Assembly: GCA_949295905.1 (NCBI GenBank)
Contig: CASFNA010000006.1
Span: forward strand, 1-64,000
Length of the DNA: 64,000 nt
DNA from: an uncultured Prevotellaceae bacterium
Lineage (GTDB): Bacteria > Bacteroidota > Bacteroidia > Bacteroidales > Bacteroidaceae
Direction of reading: 5' to 3'
Position numbers and translations under genes: made by a program. The notes beneath the pieces were generated by a model. It did not search any database, was not told where the DNA came from, and saw nothing but the letters and a program-made list of their open reading frames with translations. Each line of letters begins with the position of its first letter. The first letter of the stretch is position 1. Below, in pieces: positions 8,819 to 16,512 of this stretch.

Positions 8819-9427
8819 TTACCATTTTATGCGTTCAAGCAATACGGATTTTTTGCTTTTCCAAAAGTTGGGATTTGTTATGTCGAAGTCTAATTTCAGA
8901 CAATACTTGGTTAGTATAGTGCTGTTGAACCTGTGTTTTACCTGTCTGTTTGCGTATAATGCTTCATCCTCAAACCACAAGGTGTCGCCTTTATTATAAA
9001 ACACCTATTGTGGGTCTTGCATAGCATACACAATTCTTAAAAGTTCTCCGCAGCTTATGTATTCTAAGGAATTGATGCTGCAAGGTGTGTCTGCGTTTGT
9101 AATTCTGAAGTTATAGCATGGGCATTGTACTTTTCTTGACATCCAATAAGCCATGGTCGCCAGTCCGTCTGCATAATTGGAGAACATTACGCAACAGCTG
9201 CTTACTTTTGGAACATAGAAATAAGCCTTTGGAAAGTGTGCGCCTCCAGGGCGTGGCTCTCCTTCGTAAAGGTCGAATGCGAACGGCTTTTGCTGCATCT
9301 TCCATTTGTCATTTGTCGCATATTCGGAGTCAAGTGCGTGTATAATGTCGTCAAAATTACAGTTGAAGCAGCTGAACGTGTAATACGTAAACAAGGTTGT
9401 CGGTATGATGTTGTCGTTTAAGTCCAT
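8819..9427 (-). pseudogene. hypothetical protein gene interrupted by an in-frame amber codon
   Basis: Two reading frames, 9005-9427 (140 codons) and 8819-9004 (61 codons, GTG first), are in the same frame and separated only by one TAG at 9005-9007. Read through, they form one protein of about 202 residues whose second half (VFYNKGDTLWFEDE... to the C-terminus) reads as an uninterrupted globular domain. A Trp codon (TGG to TAG) is the likeliest lost residue, because aromatic residues flank the site. The family resembles uncharacterised Bacteroidota proteins that end in a FW..K motif; that resemblance is from memory. Either the gene is recently dead, the truncated 140-aa form is functional, or the stop is suppressed. 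Confidence 0.65.
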
Positions 9428-9480
9428 TATGGGTTTATATTAAAATGAGATTTTACAAGTATTAGGACATACATCTCATA

Positions 9481-10251
9481 TTATCCTAAAACCACGTCCA
9501 AGACCATCATTAGCGTGAAGCCGATGGCGAAACCGACGGTGCCTATGTTGCTGTGCTCGCCCTCCGACATTTCGGGAATTAGCTCCTCTACCACCACGTA
9601 GAGCATCGCTCCGGCAGCGAAGGCCAGCAGATAGGGCAGGGCGGGTGTCATTATGGAGGCCAATAGCACTACGAGCAGGCCGCCGATAGGTTCTACTATG
9701 CCGCTCAACGCGCCCATGGTGAACGAGCGCAGGCGGCTGTTGCCCTCGGCGCGCATGGGCATCGAGATGATTGCTCCTTCGGGAATGTTCTGTATGGCGA
9801 TGCCGACGGCCATTGCCATTGCTGCCGCCGTGCTGATTTGCGCTTCCCCTTGCAACGCTCCGGCCAGCACAACGCCCACGCCCATACCCTCGGGCAGGTT
9901 GTGGATTGTCACTGCAAGCGAGAGCATCGCCGTGCGCGAGAGGCGGCTGCGAGGGCCTTCGGGCTTGGCGTTGCCTATGTGCAGGTGGGGCGTAACGCGG
10001 TCGATGAGCAGCAGGAAGGCCATTCCGGCTAAGAAGCCTACGGCCGCCGGGACAACTGCCAGCTTGCCCATGTGGGCCGACATATCCATGCCCGGTATGA
10101 GCAGAGACCACACCGAGGCGGCCACCATCACGCCGGAGGCGAAGCCGAGGAGAGACTTCTGCACTTTCACCGGCATCTTGTCTTTCATGAAAAACACGAA
10201 AGCCGAGCCGAGAACGGTGCCGAGAAAGGGGATGAGAAGGGTGAGAAGCAT
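9481..10251 (-). CDS. ZIP family metal transporter
   Basis: 256 residues from the ATG at 10251 (MLLTLLIPFLG). An in-frame ATG at 10320 exists, but the codons between lie in an inverted repeat. About eight hydrophobic helices are visible with the two signature metal-binding segments HNLPEG and IQNIPEG. ZIP proteins bring Zn2+ or other divalent ions into the cytoplasm; the length and motifs fit the ZupT/GufA-type branch. It follows aguB on the same strand with only the repeat between them, but there is no functional link to polyamine synthesis. The metal specificity is unknown. Confidence 0.88.
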   Translation of the reverse strand: MLLTLLIPFLGTVLGSAFVFFMKDKMPVKVQKSLLGFASGVMVAASVWSLLIPGMDMSAHMGKLAVVPAAVGFLAGMAFLLLIDRVTPHLHIGNAKPEGPRSRLSRTAMLSLAVTIHNLPEGMGVGVVLAGALQGEAQISTAAAMAMAVGIAIQNIPEGAIISMPMRAEGNSRLRSFTMGALSGIVEPIGGLLVVLLASIMTPALPYLLAFAAGAMLYVVVEELIPEMSEGEHSNIGTVGFAIGFTLMMVLDVVLG

Positions 10252-10257
10252 AGACGT

Positions 10258-10362
10258 AAGGTTATGGGGTTGTGCGGTTATACGGTTATAAGGGTGTTTG
10301 AAATAAGGTTTTATGGACAAACCGTATAACCTTATGACCGTATAACCGCATAACCGTCAAAT
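10258..10362. repeat. long inverted repeat, GGTTATACGG vocabulary
   Basis: Left arm 10259-10292 (GGTTATGGGGTTGTGCGG...) and right arm 10320-10358 (ACCGTATAACC...CGCATAACCG) are complementary word arrays around a short loop. It fills the gap between aguB and the ZIP gene. The same vocabulary occurs at 49772-49938 and inside thiDE at 25735-25812. Confidence 0.8.
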
Positions 10363-10363
10363 A

Positions 10364-11242
10364 TTATCTGTCAATGAACCGTTTTGTTGTTCCGCCGTAT
10401 TCGTCAATCCTGCGGTCGCGCAGGAAGGGCCACCAGCGGCGCACCTGCTCGCCACGTTGCAGGTCAATGTCAATCACGGTACGCTCTTTTTCGGTGCTTG
10501 AGGCGCGGTAAAGCAGCTCGCCTTGCGGTCCGGCTACGAACGAACTGCCCCAAAACTGTATGCCGTTGGTCATTCCAGACGGGTCAGGCTCGTGCCCGAC
10601 GCGGTTTACTGCCACTACGGGCAGGCCGTTAGCTACGGCATGTCCGCGCTGCACCGTAGTCCAAGCCTCGCGCTGACGTTGCTGTTCGGCCTCGGTGTCA
10701 GAGCTTTCATAGCCTATGGCCGTTGGATATATAAGCATCTCCGCGCCTTGGAGTGCCATGAGTCGGGCGGCTTCCGGATACCATTGGTCCCAGCAAACGA
10801 GCACACCGAGACGGCCTACCGACGTGTCGATGGGACGGAAACCGAGGTCGCCGGGCGTGAAGTAGAACTTCTCGTAATAGGCGGGGTCGTCGGGAATGTG
10901 CATCTTGCGGTACTTGCCAGCTATCGTTCCGTCGCGCTCTATGACGACAGCCGTGTTGTGGTAAAGCCCTGCGGCGCGCCTCTCGAACAGCGAAGTGACG
11001 AGCACCGTGCCCGTTTCTTTTGCCAGAGAGCCGAAAAACTGTGTCGAAGGACCCGGTATAGGCTCGGCCAAGTCGAAATTGTCAACGCTCTCCGTCTGGC
11101 AGAAGTACAGCGAGTTATGTAGTTCCTGAAGCACTATAAGCTCTGCTCCTTCGGCGGCCAAAGCCCTTATGCTGTCGGCCAGACGGCGCATGTTGTCGTC
11201 GCGGTCGGCCGTGTTGTGTTGTTGGATTATGCCTGTTTTCAT
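10364..11242 (-). CDS. aguB: N-carbamoylputrescine amidase
   Basis: 292 residues of the nitrilase (carbon-nitrogen hydrolase) superfamily. The catalytic triad is visible as Glu40 (LIVLQELHN), Lys113 (YRKMHIPDD) and Cys150 (VLVCWDQWYPE). The enzyme hydrolyses N-carbamoylputrescine to putrescine, CO2 and ammonia in the cytoplasm. It follows aguA on the same strand, separated by an inverted repeat, so both enzymes that turn agmatine into putrescine are adjacent. Family, length and context agree. Confidence 0.93.
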   Translation of the reverse strand: MKTGIIQQHNTADRDDNMRRLADSIRALAAEGAELIVLQELHNSLYFCQTESVDNFDLAEPIPGPSTQFFGSLAKETGTVLVTSLFERRAAGLYHNTAVVIERDGTIAGKYRKMHIPDDPAYYEKFYFTPGDLGFRPIDTSVGRLGVLVCWDQWYPEAARLMALQGAEMLIYPTAIGYESSDTEAEQQRQREAWTTVQRGHAVANGLPVVAVNRVGHEPDPSGMTNGIQFWGSSFVAGPQGELLYRASSTEKERTVIDIDLQRGEQVRRWWPFLRDRRIDEYGGTTKRFIDR

Positions 11243-11255
11243 ATTCTTTCTTTTT

Positions 11256-11362
11256 TAGTTACAAGTTACAAGCAGACAAGTAAACAAGAAAATTTGCCTT
11301 GTAAGTTTGTCCGTTTCAATCGGAAAAGCCTTGTTTGCTTGTTTCTTGTCTGCTTGTCAACT
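11256..11362. repeat. long inverted repeat, ACAAGTAAACAAGC vocabulary
   Basis: Left arm 11258-11302 and right arm 11328-11362 are complementary arrays of GACAAG/CTTGTC words. It fills the aguA-aguB gap, and the TGA stop of aguA (11357-11359) lies inside the right arm (AGTTGACAAGCAGACAAG on the minus strand). Confidence 0.8.
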
Positions 11363-12379
11363 GAATAATTGCATCGTGCAGCAGTGCAGCGAGCCGTGCT
11401 GACGGATAACCGTGCGGCTGTCGATGCCGATGAGTTCGCGGTCGGGAAACGCCTCGCCTATTACCCGTGCGGCCTCCGCGTCAAGGTCGGGCTGGCCGTA
11501 TGTGGGGTAGATTACGGCTCCGTTGATTATTACGAAGTTGGTGTATGTGGCCGGCAGACGGTCGTCTCCGTCATAGATTGGCCGTGGCATGGGCAGCGGC
11601 AGCAGGCGGTAAGGCTGTCCGTCGGCCGTGCGCAGCGTTTTCAGTTGCTCTTCCATGAGGTGTAAGTCGGCGTAGTGGCTGTCCTGCTTGTCGGTGCAAT
11701 GTACATATAATAAGGTGTTGCCGGGCGCGGTGCGCACAAGGGTGTCAATGTGGCCGTCGGTGTCGTCGCCTTCAAGATGGCCGTAGTCGAGCCACAATAT
11801 GCGGTCTGCGCCGAGATAGTCTTTCAGTTTCTGCTCGATGTTCTGGCGCGAAAGAGGCTGGTTGCGGTGAGGGGCAAGCAAGCATTGGCTTGTCGTCAGT
11901 ACCGTGCCTTGGCCGTCGCTCTCGATTGAACCGCCCTCGAGCACGAAGTCGTTATGGTCTATGTATTCGCCCGTCACCACCTTATTTATATATAGGCTGC
12001 GGTTGATGGCGTTGTCGAGGCCGGCCTCGAACTTGTCACCCCACCCGTTGAAGCGGAAGTCGAGCAGACGCACGGCCTTGCCGTCGGTCACGGTTATGAA
12101 GCCGTGGTCGCGCGCCCAGGTGTCGTTTGTGGGGCAGCGGTGCAGTGTAACGTTGGCAAGCTGACAATCTGTCAGTCGCTTTTTCAGCTGCGCCTCTACG
12201 CTTTCAGGCTCGGGTGTCGCCACGAGCAGGCGTTCATGGCGCGTTATCGCGTCGGCCATTTCTATGTATGTGGCGCATATGTCGTCAAGATATTCGCGCC
12301 AGTCGGTGCCGGCATGCGGCCACGTCAGCTGTATCGCGCTTTGCTCCGCCCACTCGGGCGGCATCGTGAATCTATCCAT
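11357..12379 (-). CDS. aguA: agmatine deiminase
   Basis: 340 residues of the peptidyl-arginine-deiminase-like (guanidino-group modifying) family. The N-terminus (MPPEWAEQSAIQLTWPH) and C-terminal catalytic Cys333 in GSLHCCTMQ are typical. It converts agmatine to N-carbamoylputrescine and ammonia. It is the first gene of the aguA-aguB unit. A promoter on the minus strand (TTACCTTTGTA about 40-50 bp upstream of the ATG) is visible in 12417-12430. Confidence 0.93.
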   Translation of the reverse strand: MDRFTMPPEWAEQSAIQLTWPHAGTDWREYLDDICATYIEMADAITRHERLLVATPEPESVEAQLKKRLTDCQLANVTLHRCPTNDTWARDHGFITVTDGKAVRLLDFRFNGWGDKFEAGLDNAINRSLYINKVVTGEYIDHNDFVLEGGSIESDGQGTVLTTSQCLLAPHRNQPLSRQNIEQKLKDYLGADRILWLDYGHLEGDDTDGHIDTLVRTAPGNTLLYVHCTDKQDSHYADLHLMEEQLKTLRTADGQPYRLLPLPMPRPIYDGDDRLPATYTNFVIINGAVIYPTYGQPDLDAEAARVIGEAFPDRELIGIDSRTVIRQHGSLHCCTMQLFS

Positions 12380-12544
12380 TTGTTATATGTATGGGCGTTT
12401 TTGAAAAACAGAATTGCCTTACAAAGGTAATATAAGTAAGGTGAATAAGCAAATAAAAGCGGTATTTTCGGCGTTAAAACCTTTGCCTGGCAGCTTGCCG
12501 GAGGCCGTGGCACGGCGCAGACTGACTGTTTGTCATGAAAACGG

Positions 12545-12579
12545 CTTGACGTAAATCAAGTTGTTTGACGCATGTCAAA
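12545..12579 (+). promoter_or_regulatory. two CRP/FNR-family palindromes upstream of the small-protein gene
   Basis: CTTGACGTAAATCAAG (12545-12560) and TTTGACGCATGTCAAA (12564-12579) both match TTGAN-N4-NTCAA, the shape bound by CRP/FNR-family regulators. The centre of the second box (12571.5) lies 75.5 bp before the end of the -7 box at 12640-12647. The -33 region of that promoter is poor, as expected of an activator-dependent promoter. Confidence 0.6.
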
Positions 12580-12639
12580 ATACATGCGTTTAAAGCCAAA
12601 TTCAACCCTCAAAGCGTTACAACGTGCCGTGAATGGTAT

Positions 12640-12647
12640 TACCTTTG
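12640..12647 (+). promoter_or_regulatory. -7 box of the small-protein gene
   Basis: TACCTTTG in TATTACCTTTGCATCG is a consensus Bacteroidota -7 element. The start of transcription would be near 12654, giving a leader of about 77 nt before the ATG at 12731. Confidence 0.65.
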
Positions 12648-12730
12648 CATCGTAAATAACAGGAAAAAGGATAACAGGATGTGAAGAAGCATCCCACATG
12701 TGTAACTAAAAAAGGAAAGGTAAAAAGATT

Positions 12731-12835
12731 ATGAAAAGGATTGTTAACAGGATTTTAGACAGCAAGAAGTTCAACAGGTATTGTGTGAACATGTTGAAAA
12801 TGTACAACTACGGACGCGTAAACATGCCGGCATAA
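12731..12835 (+). CDS. 34-residue basic small protein
   Basis: An ATG ORF encoding 34 residues (begins MKRIVNRILDSKKF, ends GRVNMPA), basic and without a membrane segment. It is supported by its setting rather than by homology: a consensus -7 box 84 bp upstream, two CRP/FNR-type palindromes further up, an AAAGG purine tract shortly before the start, and a strong intrinsic terminator 25 bp after the stop. The whole unit is about 250 bp and contains no other ORF. It could instead be a small RNA with a fortuitous ORF. Function unknown. Confidence 0.55.
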   Translation: MKRIVNRILDSKKFNRYCVNMLKMYNYGRVNMPA

Positions 12836-12859
12836 GGGCATAAGCGTAATACAACGGAG

Positions 12860-12905
12860 TCGGGCTGACATTACGGCGAAAGCTGCAATGTCAGCCCGAT
12901 TTTCT
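12860..12905 (+). terminator. strong intrinsic terminator after the 34-aa ORF
   Basis: TCGGGCTGACATT (12860-12872) pairs with AATGTCAGCCCGA (12887-12899), a perfect 13-bp stem, followed by TTTTCTTG. Confidence 0.85.
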
Positions 12906-12943
12906 TGTTTATAAGCTGTAAAATGCTTATTTTCGCCGCCGTT

Positions 12944-13807
12944 ATGGATAAAGTAAGGATTTATTTGTTGGCGTTGTGCGCTGTCGTTGCGCTTGGTTCG
13001 TGCGACTTCATGGAGCGCAACAAGCCGCTTGTCAGGGAGATTGGCAAGGCGGTGGCGAGTGAAATAGAACGTGGTAAACCATCCGCAGAAAGCCCGCGTG
13101 CGGCATCTGCCGCGGCGGAAACCGACGGTGCTTTGCTCCGTCAGGCATCTCCCGAGGGTTTGCCGGAGCAGATGTTGAGGCGCACGGGCTACACGGCATC
13201 TTACAACAGGGCTACGAAGCTGCCCAACTGGGTGGCCTGGCACTTGACCGACGACCGTACCGCGGGGCCGGCCAAGCGTTCGGGCGTTGACTTCGAGGCC
13301 GACATGGACGTGCCTGCGCCGCGCGCCGAGGATGCCGATTATTACGGTTCGGGCTATGACAGGGGGCACATGTGTCCGGCGGCGGACAACAAGTACAGCG
13401 TGGAGGCCATGCGCGAGTCGTTTCTATTCACCAACATGTGCCCGCAGGACGGCGGCCTTAACCGCGGCGACTGGAACGAGATGGAGCAGGCATGCCGCCG
13501 TTGGGCGAAGGAGTACGGCGGACTTTACATAGTCTGCGGCCCCATATTGTACAAGGGGAAGCACAAGACCATAGGCCGCAACAAGGTCGTTGTGCCAAAG
13601 GCGTTCTTCAAAGTGGTGCTGCGCATGGGCGATAATCCCAAGGCCATCGGCTTCATTTATAAAAACACCGGGGGCAACCGCCCCAAGGGCGGCTATGTGA
13701 ACACCGTGGACGAGGTGGAGCGGCTGACGGGCATCGACTTCTTCCCGGCCCTACCTGACGACGTTGAGAAGCGCGTGGAAGCCGAGGCCGACATTGCCGA
13801 CTGGTGA
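12944..13807 (+). CDS. DNA/RNA non-specific endonuclease (NUC1/NucA family), lipoprotein
   Basis: 287 residues from the ATG at 12944. Residues 1-20 form a lipoprotein signal (VVALGSC with Cys20 as the acylated residue), so it is membrane-anchored in the periplasm or exported. The catalytic motif YDRGHMCP (Asp139-Arg140-Gly141-His142) and the downstream metal-binding Asn in LNRGDWNEME define the beta-beta-alpha-metal nuclease fold. Such enzymes cut DNA and RNA without sequence preference and may scavenge nucleotides or degrade incoming DNA. A nearer in-frame start at 12905 would place extra residues before the signal and is rejected. Confidence 0.9.
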   Translation: MDKVRIYLLALCAVVALGSCDFMERNKPLVREIGKAVASEIERGKPSAESPRAASAAAETDGALLRQASPEGLPEQMLRRTGYTASYNRATKLPNWVAWHLTDDRTAGPAKRSGVDFEADMDVPAPRAEDADYYGSGYDRGHMCPAADNKYSVEAMRESFLFTNMCPQDGGLNRGDWNEMEQACRRWAKEYGGLYIVCGPILYKGKHKTIGRNKVVVPKAFFKVVLRMGDNPKAIGFIYKNTGGNRPKGGYVNTVDEVERLTGIDFFPALPDDVEKRVEAEADIADW

Positions 13808-13861
13808 CATCGGGCAAATAACTGGCTGTCAATGATTTATGAAAGCGTGAAGCGCGGCTTT

Positions 13862-13950
13862 CCAAAAGACCGTCTTTCATGTTGTAAAAGGCCGTGTTTT
13901 GCATCGTAAAACACGGCCTTTTGGCTTCCTGTTTGCCGCCTTTTGCAAAT
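13862..13950. repeat. AAGGCCGTC modular repeat, copy 2
   Basis: CCAAAAGACCGTCTTTCATG, GTAAAAGGCCGTGTTTTGCA and the reverse module AAAACACGGCCTTTTGG follow each other. The middle pair forms a 16-bp hairpin that could terminate the nuclease and restriction genes, which converge here. Confidence 0.7.
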
Positions 13951-13967
13951 GTGGCGGTGGCAAGCTG

Positions 13968-14831
13968 TTATTCGGCTTTCCATTGCCTGTCAAACCATTG
14001 ACGCCTTTTTGTCCATTGTTCAGCGGCTTGTATTGCGTGCTGTTTGAATATGTTGAAATCCATATTCAAAGGATATATTCTGTCATTGGCTTCTTTGATT
14101 GACAGCACATACATCCCGTGCCATCCGTTTTCTTGGAATTCTTCTGAGCCGCCGTTAATCATGCTGACAAATTTCGGCAATCGTAGGAAGTCTCCGTCAA
14201 GCACGAACACTATGCTCCAAAAGAAAGACTGCATGGCGTGTATTGACGGTTCGCGGTCGCGTGTTACACGGTCTCTTATGCTGGTTTTTGCTTGCACACA
14301 ACCAAAACAGTATTTTTCTTCCTCAATTTTGATTATGCAATAAAGGTCGAATATGTTTGCTTTGATTTGCTCTTTCAGCCAGCTGATGTCACGCGGCTCG
14401 TTGCAAAGCTCGCCTGCCTTAATAAGGGTGTTAAGGTCACGCTGTAGGATGATTTCCATATTAGTGCCGTTAAGCGACAGCGAGGCCAGCTCTTTTATCA
14501 TTTCTTCGAATGCGTGGCCGCTTGACTTTTTCCAACTTTGGTCGGCACTGATGACCTTGTTTATAGTATCTAAATCTGAAATGCCTGATTTGCGGAATAA
14601 ATGTGCTCTGTAAATCGCACTCCACAATTCGGCTACAGGCTCATCTGGGAATTTTTGCAACGCTTGGGTGAATGTGGTGCGTATGGCCGATTTTTGTGCT
14701 TCTCTGTCACATTCATCTAAATTTGAATGTGAATGCGCGCTTTTCTTCTGCTTGTTTAGTAATGTGTTGTAATGTGAAGTATATTCCGTTTGGTATGTCT
14801 CTATGCAGAATTGGTGGTATGTTGTAAGCAT
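13968..14831 (-). CDS. type II restriction endonuclease, BsaWI/AgeI-like
   Basis: 287 residues. A mid-protein segment has the arrangement of the BsaWI-type restriction family: SWKKSSGHAFEEMI (~99-112), FDLY (~161) and CVQAKTSIRDRV (178-189), which supplies the Lys of a PD-(D/E)XK-like active site (Lys182). It starts 3 bp after the stop of a cytosine-5 methyltransferase gene, which confirms a restriction-modification pair. Enzymes of this group cut sites with a CCGG core, so such a target is inferred, not shown. The pair is more AT-rich than its neighbours, consistent with transfer. Confidence 0.75.
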   Translation of the reverse strand: MLTTYHQFCIETYQTEYTSHYNTLLNKQKKSAHSHSNLDECDREAQKSAIRTTFTQALQKFPDEPVAELWSAIYRAHLFRKSGISDLDTINKVISADQSWKKSSGHAFEEMIKELASLSLNGTNMEIILQRDLNTLIKAGELCNEPRDISWLKEQIKANIFDLYCIIKIEEEKYCFGCVQAKTSIRDRVTRDREPSIHAMQSFFWSIVFVLDGDFLRLPKFVSMINGGSEEFQENGWHGMYVLSIKEANDRIYPLNMDFNIFKQHAIQAAEQWTKRRQWFDRQWKAE

Positions 14832-14834
14832 GGT

Positions 14835-16016
14835 TTATTTCTTGTTGATTTTAAAAATATGTTTAATTTGTTCACCCCAAGCATATGCCAATAATGGCGG
14901 TACTGCATCGCCAATTTGCTCATATTTGTCTTGTACTTCACGGTTGATGTGTGGTACAATGTAAGGTCCGCCTGTAAATTCGTATGAATCAGGGAAAGAT
15001 TGCAGCCTTGCGCATTCCCTCACAGTAAGCGCACGGTCGTAAATAGGATGTACGAATTCGTCAAGACAGTGGCTTGTCACTGTTGGTGACGGCTCATCAG
15101 ACTTCAAACGGTAGTTTCGTTTGATGAACATTTTTTTTGGAAGTATTCTTGCCGCTTGCAGCTTTTTACGTTCTTCACCGCTGTATCTGTCGAAGAGGGT
15201 CTTAAGGCTTTCACCTTGATGTAACAGGGAAAAACGTTTTAGGGTGCTTTCGCGGTGTTTCATGGGCATGTGGTTGGTGATGGCCTGTTTCGACAGATTC
15301 TCACGTTTCCAAAAAGCATCGTCACGCATAAGCCTCTCGTAGTCTGAATGTGTGTCAGTGTACGCTGTTCCTTCGATGCCGCTGTTGGCTGTTACGTTGG
15401 GTAGTCCTGCCAGCGCATCGCCCACGTTTACTCTTTTTTTATGTAGTTCTGGAGCCTGAAGCCACCAATCTTCATATTTGCAAGCAAGTATGAAGAAACG
15501 ATTGCGCTTTTGTGGAACACCGAATTTTGTAGCATCTAAAATCACTTCTATATAATTCTTATAGCCTGCATCGGCGAGTTCTTTTTTCAATATGTCTACA
15601 ATCAAGTGGTTGGAATCTTTTGCTGCTTTTTTTGATGTTATGCCAGGAACGTTCTCGAACAATATCATCTTTGCATTGCAGATTTCAGCGATGCGTATGC
15701 CTTCGCGGAAGAGGAACTGCCTGTCATCATAAAATGAGCGCGATGTGTTGCCCGCCGTTGAGAATGTTTCGCAGGGCATGCCTGATGTAACAAGGTCAAC
15801 ACCTTCTTTGGGAATGAACGGAGATAATTGTTCAATGTTTACATTCCTTATGTCTGAATGTATTACATGCACTTCTGGATGGTTGGCGGAGTAAGTGTCG
15901 CAACAGCTTTTTATGTACTCTATTGCGACAAGTGTTTGCAGTCCGGCGGCATGTAGCCCCGTGCAAATGCCGCCAGGACCGGCGAAGCAGTCAATGTGTG
16001 TGAGTTTTCTTTCCAT
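14835..16016 (-). CDS. DNA (cytosine-5-)-methyltransferase of a type II RM system
   Basis: 393 residues from the ATG at 16016 (MERKLTHIDCFAGPGG). Motif I is FAGPGGICTG, motif IV with the catalytic Cys82 is GMPCETFS, motif VI contains ENV, and motif VIII is QKRNRFF; the C-terminal motif X region (RECARLQSFP, GDAVPPLLAYA) is present. It transfers methyl groups from S-adenosylmethionine to C5 of cytosine in the site cut by the partner nuclease at 13968. In-frame codons extend upstream to 16079, but a promoter (TACCTTTGCAG, minus strand, near 16077-16087) overlaps that region, so 16016 is preferred. Confidence 0.9.
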   Translation of the reverse strand: MERKLTHIDCFAGPGGICTGLHAAGLQTLVAIEYIKSCCDTYSANHPEVHVIHSDIRNVNIEQLSPFIPKEGVDLVTSGMPCETFSTAGNTSRSFYDDRQFLFREGIRIAEICNAKMILFENVPGITSKKAAKDSNHLIVDILKKELADAGYKNYIEVILDATKFGVPQKRNRFFILACKYEDWWLQAPELHKKRVNVGDALAGLPNVTANSGIEGTAYTDTHSDYERLMRDDAFWKRENLSKQAITNHMPMKHRESTLKRFSLLHQGESLKTLFDRYSGEERKKLQAARILPKKMFIKRNYRLKSDEPSPTVTSHCLDEFVHPIYDRALTVRECARLQSFPDSYEFTGGPYIVPHINREVQDKYEQIGDAVPPLLAYAWGEQIKHIFKINKK

Positions 16017-16087
16017 CAATGTAATGTGTCTGAGCATTCCCGTTATTGTCATAGGCTGAATGTACCGCATCATCTGCAAAGGTACGA

Positions 16088-16512
16088 AAAATATTTTTAT
16101 ATATGTTTGTAGTTTCCTGTTTTTTGTAGTAGTGGAAACTTGATGTATGGTTGTATATGGTTAAATATTGTTTATGCAAATTGGTTTGGCTAAGTTGTAG
16201 CCTTATGTTTTTACTATCTTCTTCGTCATGCTGTAAGACTCTGAAATACAATGGTTTACGTCGTAACGACAAACGGTGCTGCAAAACATGGTCTTTTATA
16301 AGGTAAAATATGGCTTTTCGCAACGTCGTTTGCCGTGAATCGTATTTACATTGATTTATGGTGGTGCATCTTTTGGGGTTAAGCGGTATGCTGTTTAATC
16401 CTTTTTTGCAATTTTATGGTTAAGGAATGTGAAAAAATACGGACGCTTTTCATCGTGTTGTAAAAAAGTAATACATTTGTAAAACTTTAGACCTTAAATA
16501 AGAATCGAACAA
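16088..16512. other. AT-rich spacer between divergent genes, with degenerate repeat and fucosidase promoter
   Basis: No gene is seen. 16258-16326 is a degraded copy of the AAGGCCGTC repeat family (GCAAAACATGGTCTTTTATAAGG..). TACATTTG near 16473 in AATACATTTGTAAAAC is a likely -7 box for the fucosidase gene. Confidence 0.55.

Noticed and set aside
9252-10320. Longer ZIP transporter starting at the ATG at 10320
   Set aside because: The additional 23 codons lie in an inverted repeat and lack hydrophobic or conserved residues; the family's N-terminal helix starts at 10251.
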